A DNA stretch of 64,000 bases, taken from Verrucomicrobiaceae bacterium. GTDB taxonomy: Bacteria; Verrucomicrobiota; Verrucomicrobiia; Verrucomicrobiales; Verrucomicrobiaceae. This document shows positions 1 to 7,482 of the stretch, one piece after another. Every line of letters begins with the position of its first letter. Positions within the stretch are counted from its first letter, which is position 1. A program made the position numbers and the translations under genes. The stretch lies in contig JAIXOU010000106.1 of NCBI GenBank assembly GCA_027486585.1, positions 124,001 through 188,000 of the forward strand, in the 5' to 3' direction. The notes under the pieces were generated by a model. It searched no databases. It saw only the letters and a list, made by a program, of their open reading frames with translations, and was not told the DNA's origin.

Positions 1-941
1 CCATCACGGGGTGCTCTGCCTTTGCTGGTTCTTTCCTTGCGTCCACTTGAGCGGCCTCGAACTTCTGGACGGACTTCAGGTTCTGGCACGTCTTCACGAG
101 ATGTGCGGAACTTGCCTGTCGGACGTTTTTTACCAAAACTACGCTCTGGACGTTCAACGGGCTTCGCCGGGCGGATCACCTCGTCATCCTCGCCGGAGTC
201 AGCACCGGCCACTTTCGGTTTGTCCAAACGTGGAGGACGACCAGTCGTTCCTTCCTTGGAGAAAAAGCGTTCGACTTCCGTGGAGGAGAGCTGCTTCCAG
301 CCGCCGCGTTGCAACCCTTTGAGCTCCAACCAGCCAATGCGGACACGGACCAGACGCACGACTTCAAAGCCGAGCTGATAAAACATGAGACGGATCTGAC
401 GCTTGAGGCCCTGCTTCAGGACGACATGGCAGCGGTATTCACTATCCATCCAGGCGCGCTCAGATTTGGCGTAACCTTCTTCAGTCAGCATGCCTTTCAC
501 CAGTCGGGCCATGACAGCCTGATCCAGCGGCTTATCGACGATCACTTCGTATTCTTTTTCAGCGCCCTTGCTGGGGTGAATCAGATGGTGAGATAGATCT
601 CCACGATTGGTCAGGAGTAGCAGGCCTTCACTATCCTTATCCAGACGGCCCACGTGATGCAGAGTTTGCAGTGGTTTGGGGAGCAGCGCATAGATCGTCA
701 TGCGATCTTTTTCGTCGCTACGGCTACAGATGTAGCCACGTGGCTTATTTAAAGCAATCACGATGCCTGTTTCAGGCCTGGCAGGCTTACCATCGACAGT
801 AACCTGATCTTCATCACCGACATTGGTGGCTAGATCCTTGATGAGCTTGCCATTGATGGCCACACGGCCCTCAAGAACGAGGAGCTCACTGCTACGGCGT
901 GAACCCAGGCCACATTGGCTAAGAAATCGGTTGAGTCGCAC
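1..941 (-). CDS. RsuA/RluB-type rRNA pseudouridine synthase (partial, 3' end outside window)
   Basis: The open frame starts at a GTG (941-939) and runs off the left edge without a stop, so the C-terminus is missing. The N-terminus (VRLNRFLSQCGLGSRR) is an S4-like RNA-binding domain. The catalytic block GRLDKDSEGLLLLTNRGD, with the conserved Asp, marks a RsuA/RluB/RluE/RluF-family synthase that isomerises uridine in rRNA. The last visible part is a low-complexity basic tail rich in Arg, Lys, Pro and Glu, common in RluB-like proteins. No in-frame ATG lies just upstream, so I chose GTG. It lies 41 bp downstream of the small basic protein gene and is probably cotranscribed with it. The exact target uridine cannot be told from sequence. 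Confidence 0.88.
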   Translation of the reverse strand, partial: MRLNRFLSQCGLGSRRSSELLVLEGRVAINGKLIKDLATNVGDEDQVTVDGKPARPETGIVIALNKPRGYICSRSDEKDRMTIYALLPKPLQTLHHVGRLDKDSEGLLLLTNRGDLSHHLIHPSKGAEKEYEVIVDKPLDQAVMARLVKGMLTEEGYAKSERAWMDSEYRCHVVLKQGLKRQIRLMFYQLGFEVVRLVRVRIGWLELKGLQRGGWKQLSSTEVERFFSKEGTTGRPPRLDKPKVAGADSGEDDEVIRPAKPVERPERSFGKKRPTGKFRTSREDVPEPEVRPEVRGRSSGRKERTSKGRAPRD

Positions 942-982
942 GGTCGGGGTTGAGCAGGATGGAGCCTGCTCAGTTTTTCAGG

Positions 983-1138
983 TTACTCGGGCTTAGTCTT
1001 TGGCAGATTAGTCGGCAGGCGACCCTCTTTCCAGAGACCACGGGACTTGAGAAGCTTCACGCGTTCGCCACGCTTGAGGACGCTACGCTTGGTGCCGACT
1101 GAACCGCCGGAAGATTTGAGGCTGCGATGTTGTGACAT
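983..1138 (-). CDS. Verrucomicrobia/Chlamydiae-type small basic protein
   Basis: This is a 51-residue, Lys/Arg-rich protein that begins MSQHRSLKSSGG and contains GTKRSVLKRGERVKLLKSRG and WKEGRLPTNLPKTKPE. The pattern (MSxHxSLK, GTKRxVLKRxER, WKxG, LPKTK) matches the small basic protein family that I recall as restricted to Verrucomicrobia and Chlamydiae; its role is unknown, possibly ribosome- or RNA-associated. The ATG is clear and the TAA lies 41 bp upstream of the pseudouridine synthase start, which fits a shared transcript and an RNA-related job. The ribosome link is inference from charge and neighbourhood. Confidence 0.8.
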   Translation of the reverse strand: MSQHRSLKSSGGSVGTKRSVLKRGERVKLLKSRGLWKEGRLPTNLPKTKPE

Positions 1139-1346
1139 AACTGAGTAAGGACTGAATTGCTAAAAATGGGGGGCGGAGACTAGCCGCAGCCCTCAGAAGC
1201 GCAACAAGTTTATTGGTTCTTAACGGCAGCAGACTCAAAGAAGCAGCTTATTTCGCCGCAAAGCCTCCTTTTTTCCAGATCTCTTCTTATAGAAATACAC
1301 GAAACTCTTGCACTTGGGGCTTCGTTAGGCTTTGGACAGAGACCGC

Positions 1347-2150
1347 ATGTGGGAGTTCCTATCAGATCATTGGCGCGATGGCGTGGAAATCATTATCCTC
1401 GCTGCGCTAGCCTATCATGGATATTTGTTCTTTAGGGCCACTCGCGGTGCGCGCATTTTGACAGGATTGCTGGTGCTGCTACTTAGCTTGGCCCTGATAT
1501 CCCAGCTTTTAGAGCTTGAGGTGATTAACTGGCTGCTGCAGCGCATCTCCGTTTTCCTGGCAGTGGCCCTGGTGGTTCTGTTCCAGCCAGAACTCCGCCG
1601 CGTGCTGGCAGAACTAGGCAGCCACCGAGTGTTTTCATTCAATCGCCCCGACCCAGAGTCTCTGGATGTGCTGATGGAAGCGATGCAGCAGCTCTCGGCC
1701 CGCCGCTGTGGTGCGTTGTTTGCTTTGAAGCGCGGGATTGATCTCCGGCAGTATGTGGAAACGGGTGTCGAGGTGGACGCGGCCATCAGTACCGAGTTAA
1801 TCACGACGATTTTTCATCCTAAAACCACCCTGCATGACGGCGGCGTGATCATGGATCAAGGGCGCATCATGGCGGCTGGCTGTGTCTTCCCCGTGAGTCA
1901 AAAAGAAGTACGAGATCGCGCCATCGGGCTACGCCACCGCGCCGGCATGGGCGTCACAGAGGAGACAGACGCCATCGCTCTCATTGTGAGTGAAGAAAGT
2001 GGGGCCTTATCCATCGCCTTCCGAGGAAAGTTAGAGCATGATCTTGAACCTGAAGAGTTACGCAACCGTCTGAACGAGTTGCTGACTTTTGGCACGCCTA
2101 AAAAAGAAACCAACCAGGAGGACACGACTCGTGAACTGGGGACAACTTAA
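1347..2150 (+). CDS. cdaA: Diadenylate cyclase, CdaA type (DisA_N domain)
   Basis: This protein of about 267 residues has an N-terminal membrane region (roughly residues 10-80, three hydrophobic segments) followed by a DisA_N cyclase domain that would make cyclic di-AMP from two ATP on the cytoplasmic side. The RHR motif is present (R196-R198, GLRHRAGMGVTEETDA), as is the LHDG motif (L162-G165). The usual DGA is DGG here (D164-G166), a small variant at a nucleotide-contact site. I chose the ATG at 1347; a TTG five codons upstream is possible. The stop overlaps the next gene, a YbbR-like stub, by 20 bp, matching the common cdaA-cdaR arrangement. Confidence 0.9.
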   Translation: MWEFLSDHWRDGVEIIILAALAYHGYLFFRATRGARILTGLLVLLLSLALISQLLELEVINWLLQRISVFLAVALVVLFQPELRRVLAELGSHRVFSFNRPDPESLDVLMEAMQQLSARRCGALFALKRGIDLRQYVETGVEVDAAISTELITTIFHPKTTLHDGGVIMDQGRIMAAGCVFPVSQKEVRDRAIGLRHRAGMGVTEETDAIALIVSEESGALSIAFRGKLEHDLEPEELRNRLNELLTFGTPKKETNQEDTTRELGTT

Positions 2151-2298
2151 AAACATCTTTTTCCGCAATTGGAAAGAAAAGCTGCTGGCGGTGGTGTTGG
2201 CATTTCTCTTTTGGTACATGATCAAGGCCCAGGCCGTCAGATCAGCGATGCCTTATGGCTATGGTCCAGATCGGGTGCCAAAGGCCACGCGGCTTTGA
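2131..2298 (+). CDS. Truncated YbbR/CdaR-like single-pass membrane protein
   Basis: The 55-residue frame starts at GTG 2131, preceded by AGGAGG about 10 bp upstream, and overlaps the cdaA end by 20 bp. It begins VNWGQLKNIFFRNWKEKLLA and continues into the hydrophobic VVLAFLFWYMIKAQ. That is the typical N-terminus of YbbR-domain proteins (CdaR), which sit beside and regulate CdaA. The extracytoplasmic YbbR repeats are absent. After the membrane segment only about 20 residues follow, and the last 40 bp overlap the convergent panE gene. It is either a functional minimal CdaA partner or a remnant of a longer cdaR; the strong ribosome-binding site favours translation. Confidence 0.65.
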   Translation: MNWGQLKNIFFRNWKEKLLAVVLAFLFWYMIKAQAVRSAMPYGYGPDRVPKATRL

Positions 2299-3206
2299 GT
2301 CAGGGATTTCAGTTGCTCATAGAGTGCGCTGACTTGTGGCATGACCAGCTGAGCCTCTGCGGCCTGACGGATGGGTTCTCCCCAAATGGGCTGCAGCTCG
2401 ACTTCGCGGCCTTCCTGGTAGTCGATGAGCGACGAGGGGCGATACTGAGCCATCGTTCGGGTGCGTTCGATCATGTCATCGATCAGTTCAAAAGGCACAC
2501 TGTGACCTAAGGCTTGCGCGGTAGAAATGATCTCGCGCATGAGACCGCGGACACGTTGTTCGATTCTGGCATTGGCCAAGATGGCGGCGGTGTCGATGCC
2601 GCCTTCCACGATGGAGAGGCCATTGAAGGGGATGTTCCAGACGAGCTTTTTCCAGCGTGCTGCGGCCAGGCTGGGCTCGATGACACAATCGACGCCTGCT
2701 TGCATCAGTACATTAGCAATAGCGTGCGTTCGCGGTCCAGGCGCTCCGCGATGCTCGCCGAGATTGATGCGGCCCTGGGCCATGTGATGGATGACGCCTG
2801 CTGCTAGGCGATTGATACAAACAAAGCAAAGTCCACCAAGCACGCGCTGAGCACCAAAGTGATGAGCAAGAAACTCTTCATTCCCCAGACCATTTTGCAG
2901 TGTCAGCAGCAAGGTGCCCTCATGCAGAAGTGGCGGGATGAGTTCGAGTAGCGCCTCATTGGAGGTGGCCTTCAGGGCGATGATCACCAAATCACAGGGG
3001 CCGATATCGGAGGCGCCCCTATAGGCATTCACTCGGAGATTCGCATCGCCCAGGGGACTGGTGATATGCAGACCGTCACGCATGACCGTCTCATAATCTG
3101 AGCGCATCAAAAAATGCACGTCTTGCCCGGACTGGGCCAGTCTACCGCCATAATAACAACCGACGGCACCCGCGCCGACAATGGCGATCTTGCCGACGGT
3201 ATCCAT
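2259..3206 (-). CDS. panE: 2-dehydropantoate 2-reductase (ketopantoate reductase)
   Basis: This 315-residue protein has an N-terminal Rossmann fold (KIAIVGAGAVGCYYGGRLAQ, residues 6-25) for NADPH and a C-terminal helical ketopantoate reductase domain containing the family motif WKKLVWNIPFNGLS. It would reduce 2-dehydropantoate to pantoate in pantothenate and CoA synthesis. Length fits the family (about 300). Its ATG directly abuts the hisS stop (cat|tta at 3204-3209), so the two genes are translationally linked. The 3' end overlaps the YbbR-like stub by 40 bp. Some relatives act on other 2-oxo acids, so the substrate is inferred from family. Confidence 0.87.
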   Translation of the reverse strand: MDTVGKIAIVGAGAVGCYYGGRLAQSGQDVHFLMRSDYETVMRDGLHITSPLGDANLRVNAYRGASDIGPCDLVIIALKATSNEALLELIPPLLHEGTLLLTLQNGLGNEEFLAHHFGAQRVLGGLCFVCINRLAAGVIHHMAQGRINLGEHRGAPGPRTHAIANVLMQAGVDCVIEPSLAAARWKKLVWNIPFNGLSIVEGGIDTAAILANARIEQRVRGLMREIISTAQALGHSVPFELIDDMIERTRTMAQYRPSSLIDYQEGREVELQPIWGEPIRQAAEAQLVMPQVSALYEQLKSLTQSRVAFGTRSGP

Positions 3207-4496
3207 TTAAGCGAGGAGTGGCCCGACTATTGGCTGTTTGAGGGCCTCGACCACGGCAGAAACCAAGGCATCAGCCGAGATGAGACTTTGCTCACGACTC
3301 ACGAGATTCTTGATCTGCACTTCAGGATATTCGGCTCCGAAGACAATGGCAAAACGCGCTTTTTGGTTTTCAGCGGCTTGGAATTGCTTACCGACTTTTT
3401 GCGGTGCCATGCTGTAGTCCAGGCGCACACCAGCCGCGCGCAAAGCCTGCACCGCAGCCAGTGCATATGGACGCTGGGCTTCATCGGCAACGACGACGTA
3501 GGCCTCCACGCCTTGCTGGGCATTGAGATATTCAGTGATGGCAAATTGCGCACTTGGCGTCTTGGAAAGCAAGATACCGAGCACGACATCTCCCATGGCA
3601 AAGCCTGCTGCGGCCATATCTACATTGCCATCACTCATGAGGGCGCAGAGCTTATCATAGCGTCCGCCACCAGCCACAGCGCGCAGGCCGTGTTTCAGGT
3701 CAAAGACCTCAAATACCGTGCCTGTGTAGTAGGCCAGTCCACGTACGATGCTGGCATCGATACGGACATATTTCCACAATCCACGCGCGATAAGGTCGGC
3801 GCGCAAAGCGGCAAAGGCAGGATGATTCTCATCAGCCGCCGCCATAAAGGCACGCACGTTTTCCAGCGTCAGCCCAATGGCACTGAGCTTGGTGGCAGTT
3901 TCTTCAGGCTTGGCCCGCTCTATCTTATCGACGATCTGCAAAAAGGTCGCGGTGTGTTCTACGGGAACTTTTTGGTCCTCTAAATACTGCGTCCAGAGTT
4001 GGCGATTGCTGAGTCGGATGGCAAAGTCTTCGCCTAGGATGCCAAAGGCCAGCATGACGTCGATGGATAGGGCGATGAGCTCCGCATCGGTGCCAGAGCT
4101 AGCGTCTCCGAGGATGTCAGCATTGAACTGAATGAACTCGCGTGTGCGGCCTTCCTGCGGCTCTTCATAGCGGAAGCAGGAACCGATTTGGAACCACTTC
4201 ATGGGCTTTTTGAAGTCGCGATGCCGCGTCGTGGCCATGCGGGCCAGTGAAGGCGTCACCTCGGGGCGGAGAGAGATTTCACGATCCGCTTTATCTTTGA
4301 AACAGAAGAGCTGGCTGGTGATTTCGTCGCCACTTTTTTTGCGGTAGAGATCGGTGGTCTCCACGACGGGAGCTTCGTATTCCACGAAGCCGTAGCGGCG
4401 CGCGATAGAGCGCCAAGTGTCGAAGATATAATTGCGCATCGCGCACTCCTCGGGGAAGAAGTCGCGAAAGCCTTTGACGGTACGGAGGGAGGCCAT
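3207..4496 (-). CDS. hisS: Histidine--tRNA ligase
   Basis: This 429-residue class II aminoacyl-tRNA synthetase charges tRNA-His. It starts MASLRTVKGFRDFFPEE, typical of HisRS. Motif 2 is WFQIGSCFRYEEPQEGRTRE (near residue 110) and the histidine-specific block appears as IVRGLAYYTGTVFEVFD. A C-terminal anticodon-binding domain occupies about residues 330-425 (VEAYVVVADEAQRPYALAA). Length fits the family. It is the first gene of a hisS-panE pair and is divergent from recF. Confidence 0.95.
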   Translation of the reverse strand: MASLRTVKGFRDFFPEECAMRNYIFDTWRSIARRYGFVEYEAPVVETTDLYRKKSGDEITSQLFCFKDKADREISLRPEVTPSLARMATTRHRDFKKPMKWFQIGSCFRYEEPQEGRTREFIQFNADILGDASSGTDAELIALSIDVMLAFGILGEDFAIRLSNRQLWTQYLEDQKVPVEHTATFLQIVDKIERAKPEETATKLSAIGLTLENVRAFMAAADENHPAFAALRADLIARGLWKYVRIDASIVRGLAYYTGTVFEVFDLKHGLRAVAGGGRYDKLCALMSDGNVDMAAAGFAMGDVVLGILLSKTPSAQFAITEYLNAQQGVEAYVVVADEAQRPYALAAVQALRAAGVRLDYSMAPQKVGKQFQAAENQKARFAIVFGAEYPEVQIKNLVSREQSLISADALVSAVVEALKQPIVGPLLA

Positions 4497-4510
4497 TAGA
4501 AGGACGACTC

Positions 4511-5641
4511 ATGCCGCCCAGGCATCTGAATTCAACTGAAAACAGACATCCAATGGCAGCATCTGGCCCCATGCTCACTGATTTGCTGCTTCGAGACTTC
4601 CGCTGCTTTCAGGAATGCCGCGTTTCGCTGCATCCTGAAACCACGCTTCTCATTGGCCGAAATGCCCAGGGAAAAACGTCTTTGATGGAGGCAGCTTGTG
4701 TGCTTTTGCGCCTGCAATCCCCGCGCACCTCGAACCGGGCAGAGATGATCCGGCTAGGTGGCAGCACTTTCATGATCGAAGGCAGTCTGGGAGAAAAACG
4801 CCTGCGCTGTGCCCAATCGGCCACAGCGCGCCGATTGGCCCTGGATGGCCGCGTTTGCACGCGCTCAGCAGAGTATCTAGGGTCCAGCGGCCTCGTCGTG
4901 TGGATGGATCATCGGGACATGAATCTACTCCGTGGCGGTGGCGAGCACCGCCGGCGTTATCTGGACTTTGCGGCCAGTCAGATGTTTCCTGATTATTTAA
5001 AAGCCCTGCGCGGCTATGAGCGAGCCGTGCGCGGACGCAATCATGTGCTGAAGCGGGATGCCGTGATCCAATGGCGACAAGCAGATGCCTTTGCCAAAGT
5101 GATGGACGATTTTGCTGAAGTTTTGAAAGCTCGTCGTTTTGAGTTAATCACAGCCTTGCAGCCTGAGGTCGCACGCGTTCATGCCGATCTTAGCGCAGCT
5201 GCCGAGACCCTTGTTTTAGCCTATGCACCAGGTTTTGATCAGGGCCATTTGTCGGATGCGTTGTTCAGTCTGCGTGAGGAGGAAGCCCGCACCCGTGTCA
5301 CCGGCGCAGGTCCTCACCGCGATGATCTAAGACTCACTCTCAATGGCCTGGATGCCATGACCTTTGCCTCAGAAGGCCAACAGCGCAGTGCCGCCCTATC
5401 ACTCAAAATCGCCCAAGCCTGTGCGCTTGAATCGGCCTTTGGCAGACCACCGCTCCTACTGCTGGATGACGTTTTCGGAGAGCTAGATTCCATGCGCCGC
5501 CGTGCGCTGCTGCGCCTACTACCTGCAGGCAGCCAAAAAATCATCACCACGACAACGCTAGACTGGGCGCGTGATGAGCCACAAGCTGGCCTCATCTATG
5601 AGGTGGAAGCAGCATCTGTCTCCCTGCGCTCATTCCAATGA
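4511..5641 (+). CDS. recF: DNA replication/repair protein RecF
   Basis: RecF is an SMC-like ATPase that loads RecA at gaps with RecO and RecR. The Walker A region is LLIGRNAQGKTSLMEA, the signature is ASEGQQRSAALSLKIAQ and Walker B is PLLLLDDVFGELD. The frame allows three starts. ATG 4511 has a good upstream AAGGA, whereas homologues usually begin near MLTDLLLRDFRCF (ATG 4571, giving 356 residues). I report 4511 because of the ribosome-binding site, but the conserved protein starts at 4571. It stands alone on this strand, away from dnaA/dnaN, and is followed directly by the tandem-repeat region. Confidence 0.92.
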   Translation: MPPRHLNSTENRHPMAASGPMLTDLLLRDFRCFQECRVSLHPETTLLIGRNAQGKTSLMEAACVLLRLQSPRTSNRAEMIRLGGSTFMIEGSLGEKRLRCAQSATARRLALDGRVCTRSAEYLGSSGLVVWMDHRDMNLLRGGGEHRRRYLDFAASQMFPDYLKALRGYERAVRGRNHVLKRDAVIQWRQADAFAKVMDDFAEVLKARRFELITALQPEVARVHADLSAAAETLVLAYAPGFDQGHLSDALFSLREEEARTRVTGAGPHRDDLRLTLNGLDAMTFASEGQQRSAALSLKIAQACALESAFGRPPLLLLDDVFGELDSMRRRALLRLLPAGSQKIITTTTLDWARDEPQAGLIYEVEAASVSLRSFQ

Positions 5642-5697
5642 GCTCTCATTGAAAGCAAAGCAGGACAAAAATAGCCATTTGCGCCAAGGCACTACGA

Positions 5698-6033
5698 GCT
5701 AGCTCACAGGCGTTATGTGCTAGCACGTAGACCTTATGCGCTAGCACGCAAACCTCATGCGCTAGCACGCAAACCTCATGCGCTAGCACGCAAACCTCAT
5801 GCGCTAGCTCGCAAACCTCATGCGCTAGCTCGCAAACCTCATGCGCTAGCACGCAAACCTCATGCGCTAGCTCGCAAACCTCATGCGCAAGCTCGCAAAC
5901 CTCATGCGCTTGCTCGCAGACCTCATGCGCTAGCTCGCAGACCTCATGCGCTAGCTCGCAGACGTTAGGCGCTGACACGCAGACCTCATGCGCTTGCTCG
6001 CAGACGTTAAGCGCTGGCTCGCAGACCCTATGT
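5698..6033. repeat. 21-bp tandem repeat array, 16 units
   Basis: Sixteen head-to-tail units of 21 bp with consensus GCTAGCACGCAAACCTCATGC run from 5698 to 6033. Units 3-5 (5740-5802) are identical. Variation increases toward both ends: position 7 alternates A/T, AAACC becomes AGACC, and units 13 and 15 end in GTTAGGC and GTTAAGC. There are no spacers between units. Since 21 is divisible by 3, one frame on each strand stays open throughout with a heptapeptide repeat (LARKPHA on plus, HEVCVLA on minus). I see no ribosome-binding site or non-repeat domain supporting translation. Most units contain the palindrome GCTAGC. Confidence 0.95.
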
Positions 6034-6360
6034 TGATCAACACAAGCCCTGTGATTCTCAACAATTAGCCTTCACGTCTCAATAAAGCCCTCCAGTCTCA
6101 TTATCCAAAACGCAGTCTCAGTAAGCAGCCCATGAGCGGTTTGAAAAGGCTTGTCGTCGAGCTGTTTTAGGGGCGGCTAGTGCGTTGGAATAGGCGCACA
6201 CCTTTTTTAGCCGTCCATTTGTATCCTGCTCAACATTTCAGCTGCTTGGAATCCAACTGAGCTTCATCATTGGCGTCAAGAATTCAAAACCCCGTCGTAA
6301 AGCAACAGCGTTGCACAGTAAGCAACAATCCTGTTAATGTCTCAACTCTTAGCTCAAAAA
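6034..6360. other. Intergenic stretch between repeat array and lipoprotein gene
   Basis: This stretch of about 330 bp has no convincing gene. It is less GC-rich than its surroundings and looks like decayed, non-repetitive sequence following the tandem array. A weak promoter for the lipoprotein gene at 6361 presumably lies here, but I cannot identify clear -35/-10 boxes. Confidence 0.5.
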
Positions 6361-6714
6361 ATGATCCGACTTGCCGCAATCCTCTTTGCAATCTTGTCCC
6401 TCGCGGGTTGCATGGACAACGATTGCGCCAACGAACGGAGCACAGAAGTAGTATCGCCAGATGGAACAAAGAAAGTCGTTCTGTTTTCCCGCAATTGCGG
6501 AGCGACAACTGGCTTCAACACGCAAGGAACTGTCTTGGAACGGACTGAAGCTTTGCCGGATAGCGCGGGGAGTGCTTTCATCATCGACCAAGGCACCGCA
6601 AAGGTTACTTGGACCGATAACACCAAGATTCTTGTGAACCTAGAAAGCAACGCCAGAGTGCTCAAGAAAGAGCTTTCCGATCACGGGGTCACCATCGAAT
6701 ATCAAACCAAATGA
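6361..6714 (+). CDS. Small secreted lipoprotein, function unknown
   Basis: This 117-residue protein starts MIRLAAILFAILSLAGC, a lipoprotein signal with lipobox LAGC. The mature part contains VVSPDGTKKVVLFSRNCGA, similar in style to small DUF5412-like proteins that begin with a 'SPDG' strand, but I cannot name a family with certainty. An upstream in-frame ATG at 6337 would add eight residues before the signal, so 6361 is preferred. The gene is followed four bases later by a candidate attC site and sits between repeats, as expected for a gene cassette. It may have been acquired by transfer. Confidence 0.6.
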   Translation: MIRLAAILFAILSLAGCMDNDCANERSTEVVSPDGTKKVVLFSRNCGATTGFNTQGTVLERTEALPDSAGSAFIIDQGTAKVTWTDNTKILVNLESNARVLKKELSDHGVTIEYQTK

Positions 6715-6717
6715 AGC

Positions 6718-6852
6718 ACCTAACGCATGTGGGATTGAATCCGGCATTACTGCTTCTAGCGGCATCACTGAGCGCAACCAACTAGTAGAGTCTGCGCGGC
6801 AGGATAACCCCAGCTTTCGCTTTAGGATTTTCTTATGCGTTTTGTGTTAGGC
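6718..6852 (+). other. Candidate integron attC recombination site
   Basis: An inverse core ACCTAAC (6718-6724, fits RYYYAAC) lies four bases after the lipoprotein stop, and a core GTTAGGC (6846-6852, fits GTTRRRY) lies 135 bp away. The flanks can pair: CCTAACGCAT on the left against ATGCG, a spacer, then GTTAGG on the right, with patchy complementarity between. Position after a gene stop, length (known attC sites are about 57-141 bp) and core sequences all fit. The paired L boxes are imperfect and no integrase gene is in the window, so this is a candidate lone cassette. Confidence 0.45.
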
Positions 6853-6920
6853 GCTTGAGGCTGAAGCACTCCGCAGCCTCGATTCGGTGCGGCATGACTT
6901 TGAAGGCCAAGGGTCTTCTG

Positions 6921-7187
6921 CATCATAGCGAGGGGTTGTCCGCGCAGCGGGCTACCCTGGTACGTACGCATGGCATACGTGGAAAACAGGAAGAACCCCA
7001 ACGTGGGTTCCGCATCGGCTGGCGCTGGAAGAGTGGCCGATGGACTTTTCAGGGCGCTACACCACCCAGCATCTGCTGCGGCCACCGCCGATACGGAACC
7101 CACGTTGGGGTTCACGGAGGAACAACTCGCCGATCCGTCAGTACCAGGGTAGCCTCGCCAAGGCTCGGCAACCCTTCGCTACGATGC
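6921..7187. repeat. Long imperfect palindromic element (MITE-like)
   Basis: Two nested inverted repeats share one centre near 7050. The inner arms 6993-7019 and 7087-7113 are 27 bp with one mismatch (GAACCCCAACGTGGGTTCCG shared). The outer arms 6921-6963 and 7141-7187 match over CATC-TAGCGA-GGGTTG and GGCTACCCTGGTAC, with small differences. Similarity extends weakly to about 6900 and 7215. Several short frames cross it (NPNVGS-type peptides) but they read through the inverted repeats and are not genes. It could form a large hairpin in DNA or RNA. I suspect a dispersed non-autonomous repeat family, which cannot be tested from one window. Confidence 0.85.
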
Positions 7188-7482
7188 GCAAGCCCGTTGG
7201 GCTTGTAAGACGTCGAAACCTTGAGCCAAGATAAGTAGAGTAGCGGCATCTGATATGGCTCCTTTGTTTGCAAACGCAGAAGCCGATAAAGCCGAAGGTT
7301 GAGCTGATGACAGCAGGTGCTCAGTGATGGCTCACCGTTTTCCACCGGAGTTCAATGAGCCGCGCTTGCATGAACAAGCCCCCCAACCTTGAAGAGGCAC
7401 CAAAGTCCATTCATGAGCATTCGTGCAATCCATGGTCAAAGCTTCAGAGGTGCTTAAACCGCTAATAGCAACCCAATGAACG
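7188..7482. other. Intergenic stretch downstream of palindromic element
   Basis: About 300 bp with no supported gene. Short frames here overlap the right edge of the palindrome and have no ribosome-binding site or recognisable domain. The gap also forms the 3' flank of the minus-strand apt-glnD-glycosyltransferase operon; I find no clear hairpin plus T-run terminator. Confidence 0.5.

Noticed and set aside
3114-3983. Long plus-strand frame (289 codons) opposite hisS
   Set aside because: It is antisense to clearly recognisable HisRS and panE sequence and has no domain of its own.
5646-5978. Open frames with heptad repeats on both strands across the 21-bp array
   Set aside because: They are open only because 21 is a multiple of 3; no ribosome-binding site or non-repeat domain, and both strands cannot both be the gene.
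5698-6033. CRISPR array
   Set aside because: Units are contiguous with no unique spacers, and no cas gene is near.
6822-7345. Several short overlapping frames (NPNVGS-type peptides)
   Set aside because: They read through the palindromic element on both strands; peptides arise from the inverted repeats and lack start signals.
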